From Chaetorhynchus papuensis (taxonomy: Eukaryota; Chordata; Aves; Passeriformes; Rhipiduridae): 64,000 nucleotides of DNA. The stretch spans positions 1-64,000 of the forward strand of contig VWYX01000209.1 in assembly GCA_013396525.1 (NCBI GenBank), read 5' to 3'. Positions 52,420 to 61,400 of this stretch are shown piece after piece (within the stretch, counting starts at the first letter, position 1; each line of letters begins with the position of its first letter). The translations under genes were made by a program, and so were the position numbers. The notes below the pieces were generated by a model, which made no database searches, had not been told where the DNA came from, and saw only the letters and a list, made by a program, of their open reading frames with translations.

Positions 52420-55400
52420 TNNNNNNNNNNNNNNNNNNNNNNNNNNNNNNNNNNNNNNNNNNNNNNNNNNNNNNNNNNNNNNNNNNNNNNNNNNNNNNNN
52501 NNNNNNNNNNNNNNNNNNNNNNNNNNNNNNNNNNNNNNNNNNNNNNNNNNNNNNNNNNNNNNNNNNNNNNNNNNNNNNNNNNNNNNNNNNNNNNNNNNNN
52601 NNNNNNNNNNNNNNNNNNNNNNNNNNNNNNNNNNNNNNNNNNNNNNNNNNNNNNNNNNNNNNNNNNNNNNNNNNNNNNNNNNNNNNNNNNNNNNNNNNNN
52701 NNNNNNNNNNNNNNNNNNNNNNNNNNNNNNNNNNNNNNNNNNNNNNNNNNNNNNNNNNNNNNNNNNNNNNNNNNNNNNNNNNNNNNNNNNNNNNNNNNNN
52801 NNNNNNNNNNNNNNNNNNNNNNNNNNNNNNNNNNNNNNNNNNNNNNNNNNNNNNNNNNNNNNNNNNNNNNNNNNNNNNNNNNNNNNNNNNNNNNNNNNNN
52901 NNNNNNNNNNNNNNNNNNNNNNNNNNNNNNNNNNNNNNNNNNNNNNNNNNNNNNNNNNNNNNNNNNNNNNNNNNNNNNNNNNNNNNNNNNNNNNNNNNNN
53001 NNNNNNNNNNNNNNNNNNNNNNNNNNNNNNNNNNNNNNNNNNNNNNNNNNAAAAAGTAGAACAGACATAAGGAAATTTTTTATCTTTACTTTCTTTCAAG
53101 CAAAGTTTGAAAGAAGGAGGAATATGAATATACAGTCACATTTGGAAAGATTTTAAGCCCAAAAAAATCAGTGTAAAAATGGAAGAACATACACTTCTTA
53201 CATTTCACTTCTTACCTCACTTGCTTTACTTCTTTACGTATGGTTTTAGACAGCGTGAATGCCTTCTTCATTATTTTCTTTATGGCCACTGTTCTACCAT
53301 CACTGAAACAGGATGAAATGCTGTTTACAGAGTTTTAAGGCAACTTCACAAGCCAGAAACACTACAAAAATGAGGAACAGCTTCATATCTAGAGATAAGG
53401 CAGAGATTTTAAGCATGTCCATATGTGGCTGTAAATCTGAATCTAAGACAAGGGACAGGATCCTGTTTCTTTTGAAAAAGGAAGCATTAGTGATTACATT
53501 CAAACAATCTTGATCTGTGGACATTTGGAATGTGAGTGCTAGAGTCAGTTGAGGCAGTTTGATGATGGAGTAGCAGCAAAGGGAATGTCAGAGCTAGAGA
53601 AACATACAGCCACATCCCTGCTATCCATTAATTCTGGCTACTGTTCTGTAGATCCTGCATGACATTTAACATGTTTTTGTTCTCACAGGGTTGAGCATTC
53701 TCAGCAAAGAAGCAGCTGAGTTTGATAGAGAGCAAAGCAATTTTCCCTGTTAAAGGAATACAGTGGCGATACCTGCAGGAATATTAGTGATGCCCAGCAT
53801 ATAAATACAGAGTATGAGGTGTCTAGTGTAGCAGTTGTAGGTGTTTCACCAATGAGGCTGAATGTCCCATTCTTACATTTTTCACCCTTGATGAATGTTT
53901 TTAACTGTGAGTCATCTGAGGAAGATGATGAAGAAAATGTCACCATTCAAAAAGAAGAAGCAAAAAATATCAGTGCTGGACACAGTATTTCATCAACAAA
54001 GTGGCTGTGATTTTCCACAATCTATGTTGAAAAGGCACTTGCTCCCCCAGCCAATGATCCTAAGCGAGCTACTTTATCCTGCAAAGCACAGATCCTTCCC
54101 TGTGTATTCAAATGGCAAGTACTGCTTCCAGCTTTGCATGTGATCTGCTCCTACCCCTTAATTTTATCTCTTCTGTGGGAAAAACTGCTTTCTGGATAGC
54201 AGGAGATGGCTATACGGTTTGTCCTTATAGTTACATGATGTACACCTTTGTAATTTGATTCAGAGATGAAATGCTCTGAATCTTGAGTCATGTCAGCTGG
54301 TTTAAGGAGAAGATTTCTAATGTGCTACTGTAGAGGATGTCATTTTTTAGTGCAAAGAACCTAGCTTTCTCTGCCTGCATTTTACAAAATAGGGTTGCAT
54401 AAAGGCCTTGGTTTCAGATACATTTGAAACAGCAAGGGCTATTCATTAACAGATACAGGACATCTTATGCACCAACAACATTTTAACAAGTCCCTAAGAG
54501 AAAAAGAGAAATCACAACCAAACCAGAAGCCTGGCATGTAAAATATTCCACAGCCAATATATGGTGCCGAAGTCAGACGGTGATCTTAACTTACCAGATT
54601 TGGCCTAACAAGATAAATTCAAGCTTTTTCACTGCTTATCAATGTAAAGGGGCAAGAATCAGAAATCAAGGTGAAACTATAATATAGTAGATACTGCAGT
54701 AAATGAGTAATATATTGACTTACTATCTCCCAGTCTGGGTGAAGTATTTCTTCCCGGACCTGTCGGCAGCTGCTGTGCAGGAGCTCAGAGCAGTAACACA
54801 GCTGACATTGGAGTCACTGGGTGCTGGGGGAGCACTCATCATGCTTCCTGTTGCTGTCCATATAATGCAATCTAAATGGGATGTGGGATGAGAAAAGGCA
54901 CATGAAGGTTCTTATTATTGTACAGGTGGAGACTCAGAGGCAAACAAATATAAGAATTCTCAAAATCTTTGCATCTTATCTGCTCTTATTAATACTTAAG
55001 AGAGAAAGCAATTGCTTGGAATATGACTGCCTCATAAAGAGTAAAAAAGTTTCATAGATGATTCATTGCCAGAGATACTTTTCACTAATCCACAGGATTT
55101 GATGCAATTTTTATTTCTCTGCTCTTGAGATGATTAGCCCTTCCATAGAAGCTGAGGACAGAACCCAGGGAAGGAGAGCAAACCCTGTGCCATACTTTAA
55201 CAAGTCTATTTGGAGCTCCTGGAGACTGTAAAGTACAGGAATGTGGGAAGTGATTCTGACACCAGAGAGAAGTTAGAGAAGAGCAACAATACAGTAAGAG
55301 GAAAAAACTCCCAGTGATCTCAATGTACATTTTTTAATGTCTGTTGACCAGATTACAGTAAAAAAAATGGACTTCAAAACAAATTTAATGAACTACATGT

Positions 55401-58400
55401 CATGTCATCATCTCCAATTAAAATCCAGATTTAGCCAATTAGTCTCAGAATTGCTGAGACCTCTCAACTCTCCCTGGTAGAGATATCTTGCTAAGGAAGT
55501 TGCTGAGGAAGTTCAGCATCTCACCTTGAATCAGGACTGCCATGTTCCCACATCATAGTATTATCCATATGCAGTTCAAAATTGCATTGGCATTTGAAGC
55601 TTTCTACAGCAATCCACCCAGAAATATATTACAGATGCCTGAGAAAGCTTTGAGAAGAAGACTTCACATATATCTATATCTCTATATATGGTGCAATACA
55701 CCAAAAAAAGAAATTATCTTGAAAAAAATAAGGCTAATTTTTCACACTGAGTGAAATATGAAACCACATGCCCTGGGTACAGCACTGCTGATGTGTTTTC
55801 ATTTAGATAACTGTGCATTTCAGGCCACTGTGGGTAGCTCTGAACAACTCTATCCAGAGAAGATATACTGTCAGTGACCCTAAAATTTTATCAGTCCTCA
55901 TTAAGTTGTCACTCTTAGGTCTTAAACAGTATTGCTGCTTTGCAGGCTTTTTTCCAAGAAAGTTACATCTTTCATCTTGGAGTTTCCAAATTAATTTTAA
56001 TGTGTTATTTTCTGATCATGCTTCTAATTTCCCTCAGTCTCTTTCTATTGCTTCCCCTCACATGTGATGCTTACGGCATTTTCTAATTTACTATCAGCTG
56101 AAAATTTTGCTCATGTTACGTTTTGCTGTATTAAAGAACACGTTTCGCCATTTCTGTTTTCACCAATCTGGATTGAAATTAATTTTGGTTTCTGTAATCA
56201 AATTAATTTCTAAGCCAAAATCTCTTATTCACAACAACAAGGATATCTTATCGAAGGTATACAGAAATTAATGTTCAAGTCTAAGGCTGGAAGTACCTCT
56301 ACCATATATTATCACAAGAACATCTTGACACTGGCAACACAACTGAACACAGATAAAGCAGACATCTGCTGAGCAATTTCTCCCAGAGACAGAAGATGAG
56401 ATAGTGTATAATCAGACAGACCTACCAACTTCAGCAGATTTCTACAGATTTACCCTTTCTGAGGATCTAGGTATTGTTTTCCTTCTGAATGCTAAATCAA
56501 GGAACAGCAAAGTAAATAATCTATATGTATTTTAAGTGCCACATAGTAAAACATATAACACCTGAATTTATTCTCAACTTGTTTAATTAGAACAAATTAA
56601 ATCATAGTTTATAGCCAGAAGATTAAATTGAAAAAAAAAAACAAACCACCCCAAACCTCTGGCCAAAATGAATTACTTTTTGTAGCAAGTCTGCCACAGA
56701 CAGCATACACTGAGAGAAATTAAGATAGTGCTATATCCCTCAATATATTTGTGCAATTCCAGGCCAACTTAGTGAAACCAATTATACAGAAAGATATATC
56801 CACTGAAGCAACTGTAATTTACTTCATCCAACTCCAGAGCTTATCTGTTTATTTTGGGGTAGGCTTGTCTTTTACAACTGACAAGTCAACATAAATAAAA
56901 AGAAGGAAACTGTGTAAAATAACTTTGTCATCTAAAGCTTTGATAAACAAAAATATGACTGATCAGCTCATAGAGGTTACAGGGATGAAACATTAGATAT
57001 GCCTTTCACAAAGTGCTTCACTTTTTGCAAAACCCTTAAAATATGAACAATATCATTGAGATTATTTCTAAAAAATTAATAAGGACACTGATCACAGTAT
57101 CAAAATTACAAGTTACTAACCTTGTTTGATGCAGTTGAAGTCTATAATCCAGCTTTCATCCCAAAGCATCTTTTGTTTCTGATATTGAAACCACTACAAA
57201 AACAAAACAAATTCATTCCTCATGTAGCCCTCCTGTCTTTGAAGGAATTAAATCAGAGATTATTTTTATAAAATATGAAAATTTAAAAGTATCCAAACTA
57301 AATCTGAAGAGTAAACATCCAGCATATGTCTTACAAGTAACACTAGAACCAAAAGTATTAATAATAGGCTTAGAAGAAAACAGCATCTAATAAATATATT
57401 AAAAACTGTACAGGCTATATTCCAGAACTAATTACATGTCATATTTTGCACAGGCTACAAACTCTCCATTACTGTCAACATTTATGCATTTACATTTCAG
57501 CCTGGTCATCAGATGAGGGGCTTACATCATCTCATCTCATGGAAGTGCCGTATGCTATGTAAGAAAGAACAAGAACACACTTCATCCCAATCCCGAGATA
57601 AGGAGCAGTTATCTTACATCTTGGAATAGAATTAGCCCATGAACTACAAATGAGGCCATATTACGTCAAATACTCTCTCATAAAGAATATTAGGTAGGGA
57701 TTCTGTGGATACTTTGTAAAGAAGGCATTGAGCTAATAGCTGATTTTCTATAGAGTTGACATAAAAAGCTAACATTTACAGTGTAAATACATGCTTTCAA
57801 ATGAGCACCAAATTAAATTACACAGTTGTTATGACTGCAGTCAATGCCAAAATGTCAAATCAAAGCAGCATTTTACCATCATTATACAATTTTCTATAGT
57901 GTGGAATATAATATTAGGAATGATGCATTCATTGAAACAGGTAACAAAAGCCCAGATAATTGACAAGGAACAGGTTGTGGAGATTGTGTTGATATAGTGG
58001 TTGAAATTGCGACAAATCTAGAGCTCACTGAATCAAAATTAAGTCATCCTATTTATTTCAAAAGGCTTCTGAGGAAAGAAACCTACATTTTATCTTGTAA
58101 AGATATGACTGTACAAAGACACATTAGCCAGAAATGAATACTAGGCTTGCTCCCTTTGACACTGACATCAAAGGAATCCTTTCCACTACTCGAGGCATTA
58201 AAGAAGGCATTAGTTTCCTAGATGGTTCTTTTTACATTTTATCAATTCCTGATTTGGATAAACAATCTTTCGCATCTTGTTACAATAAAAACAACAAGAC
58301 TTAAAAACCCCATGATGCTGCTATTGAAGAAGTTAGCAGGAATATGCATATAGAATATGCATATAGAAACAAAAAAACCCTAAGTACTCCAAATCTACAG

Positions 58401-61400
58401 AAAAACAGCAAAAAGAAAAGGTTAATTTTGCTACAAGATCATTAAATAAACACATGCAAGGCCAAGAAACTTCATTGCTCTTTCTAAAAAGCCAGTTATC
58501 TAAAACTGTCTGAACTTCTCGTCGGTCCAATTGCATATTTCTGTCAGATCATATGGTTTTACAGGACAGTTGCTATAAACTCATTGTCACAAATTCCTTG
58601 TGGATTATGAATGCTCAAATAGCTTTCAACAGTGCTTCTGTTCCTAACTCACAAAGCCACACAGTGAGGCACAGAAAGACAAAAAAATATAACGTGATTC
58701 AGGCCTCCCTTAGTGCCTCAATTTGTGGGCCATCAGCTTTCTTCTGCTCACCCTCTTTCAGTGCAGCTGCCTACCACAGATGCTCACTGCAACTGCAGTA
58801 CAAGATGGAAAGAGAAGGAATCCCTGAAGAAAGAGGAGCCCATAGTTTTACAGGATACATAGGCCAAGCTCTAAATAAATTATCTGTTACGAACATAGTC
58901 AATACAATGACTCTACTACTGCCATATTCACCTGATAACCTCTGTCATGAAACTCATAAATGCATTTTTAAGATGCAGATACATAAGGAATGTAGATCCT
59001 CTTTCCCAGAAGCACCGTTAAATAATAAGCCACAATAGCATTCTCTCTTCTCTTTACATAGACATTTTCATTCAAAGACACCCAAAACTACTTCTCCAAT
59101 ATTGATACACTCCTCCCTCCTCATTTTTTTGTTTTTCCTTCACAAGTCTGCTATAATAATTGACAGTTATTATGCAGAATTAATCACTTTGAACTGAACC
59201 AAGCTGGTTGTTACACTAAGAAAATGAACCTATTAAAAAAAAATCAACAAACAAAACCAGAAAAAAATTATCCTCTCCCTGTGATTCTTTTGAGAATATC
59301 TGAAGTTGACTGTTCTGCTTTTAAAGTTGTATTCAGACTCTGAGATTAGCCTCTTGTGGAGCTAGTCCCTTAATGAATTTACCTGATTTGTTTCTGAATT
59401 CTTTTCTAATTCTGACCTCCATAGGGTTTTGAAGCAGTCAATTTCATAACAGAGTTTTATTGTGAGTGAAAAGTACTATTACTTTGCTGGCATCCCCTAC
59501 TTCCCATGTTGTGGAAAATCTTTTTTTCCTTTACCATCATCTACCCATCCCTCTGTTACATTCCACCTCAGTCTTCTCTTTTACAGGATGAAAATTCCTA
59601 GTACAATGTGACTTCCCTCATAAGGAAGCTTTAAAAGTTATTTCCCTTCTTTCTGCCTTTGTCCGTAGCACACAGGTGCTGGATGCAGAAGAAAATCTCT
59701 CCCTCTACTAAGAGAGAGCTCCACTCTATCTAATAAAATCATGGAAGTAAGAGAAAGGAAATAGAAGAGGAGAGAATGGGTACTTACCATGACTGTCAAA
59801 ATGAAGCCAGTGCAGACTAAACATATTGGTAAGGCAATTGCTATCCTAACATCAACAGAAAGAGGGCATTCCCCACAGTCTGCTGGACAGATAGAGCAGC
59901 CTTCTTCTTCCTCACAAAAGCCATCTCCACAGACTGATCAGAAAAGGAAACACACATCAGAAAATTTTAAGGCAGTTTCATCCATCCACAAGACTGTATT
60001 CAGATTTAAGCACATGGTTCTTGAGACGGGAAACCTCAGAGCCCCAGAAAGAATAAATTTTGAAGAATTCAGAGATACTATCCCAATGACTTAAAGAACA
60101 ATCTGAATTTCTGAAGTAATACAGGTTCTCTTTGATCAGGTTAAATGTTAATTACATCTGGGCCTTTGACATGTTTTGTGTATAAATCACTTCATCACTA
60201 CTGTGTTTCTCATAATCCGTACGTTGTTTTTCTGAAACTCGAAGTTCTTCAAGACTGGCATTTTCTTTTGTATTCTTTGTATTCCATCCAGCCCTTGTGA
60301 TCACCATAAGCCAGTGACCCTTCCTCAGTTACAGCAGAAGACACTGGAGACTACAGAAAGAAATCTTGCAACCCACACTTCAAGTATTTTCTTTACTTTA
60401 CTCCAAGGTCTTATACAAATTATCAGCAGTATCAGATGTAATTTAAAACAAAAAGTTTTAAATAACAAAACTCCTTCTCCCATGTCTTGAACAGTCTTTC
60501 AATTTCACCTCTGTGACTAAACTAATATCATGCTATACTTCAGCCTTGAGAGGTGAGCTGAAGGTATTAGTCTGTCATTATGTAATTTTTTTTTAATAAA
60601 AAAGCCTCAAAAAAATATCCACTGCTCAGTAATAATTCTGTTTCAGCCTCATTAATTCCAGCATAATACCAAGATAATAAGAGAAGCCACTTTCTGCCTC
60701 AAGGGTAGAGATGTACTTTAAAAAATTTCTTCTCTGATATATTGTAAGTTTCCTGGAAAACTCAGCTGCAGTTGTTTTGAAATGAGAAGAAAATTCTACA
60801 GGTAAGTACTTCTACTCACATTGGAGTTGCTTTGTGTTTTTTTTTCTTTTTTTCCATAACATTGGGAAATATATACTCACACATCCAGAAGAGTAGCTAA
60901 CAAGAGTATTGTGATGACACTCTTGTTTTAGCCAATAACCTTCTTCAGGTTGTGTGTTTAATTTACTAAATAACTCCACTTTTTAAATTTTACATCACTA
61001 ACAGGATTGCTAGAGTTATTTCTGCTTCCCTCCACCCAGGTATACTGAAGTGAATGAAAGACTGATGCCCCTGGGAGCAATTTTTAATGTGAACAAGGGA
61101 ACCAACATGAATTTCTACCTTTCCAATATGTTTAAGACTAGTCTGCTCCCTTTCAGAAGAAGAGTGTCCAGATCCTCAGCACACTAGCTGGAGGAATATT
61201 CGCACATTCCCATGAACTGCAGACAAGACTTGTAGTACCTGAAGCCGTTGGTCATGGTATTTGACTTTACAGATCTGAGAAGAGTGGCTTTCTACTGTTC
61301 TGGATTAATACACGTTAGAAGCTCAAACACTTTTTCAGATTTCAGTGTTATGTCAAGAAGAATTTCAAAACACATTTGTGTATTTTCAAAGGTAGGTTGG

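Noticed and set aside
52209..53156. Long frames on both strands through the N gap
   Set aside because: Artefacts of translating N and the (CTTT)n tract.
58553..59038. Plus-strand open frame of 161 codons
   Set aside because: Lies antisense inside a cyclase intron, has no recognisable domain and no splice context.
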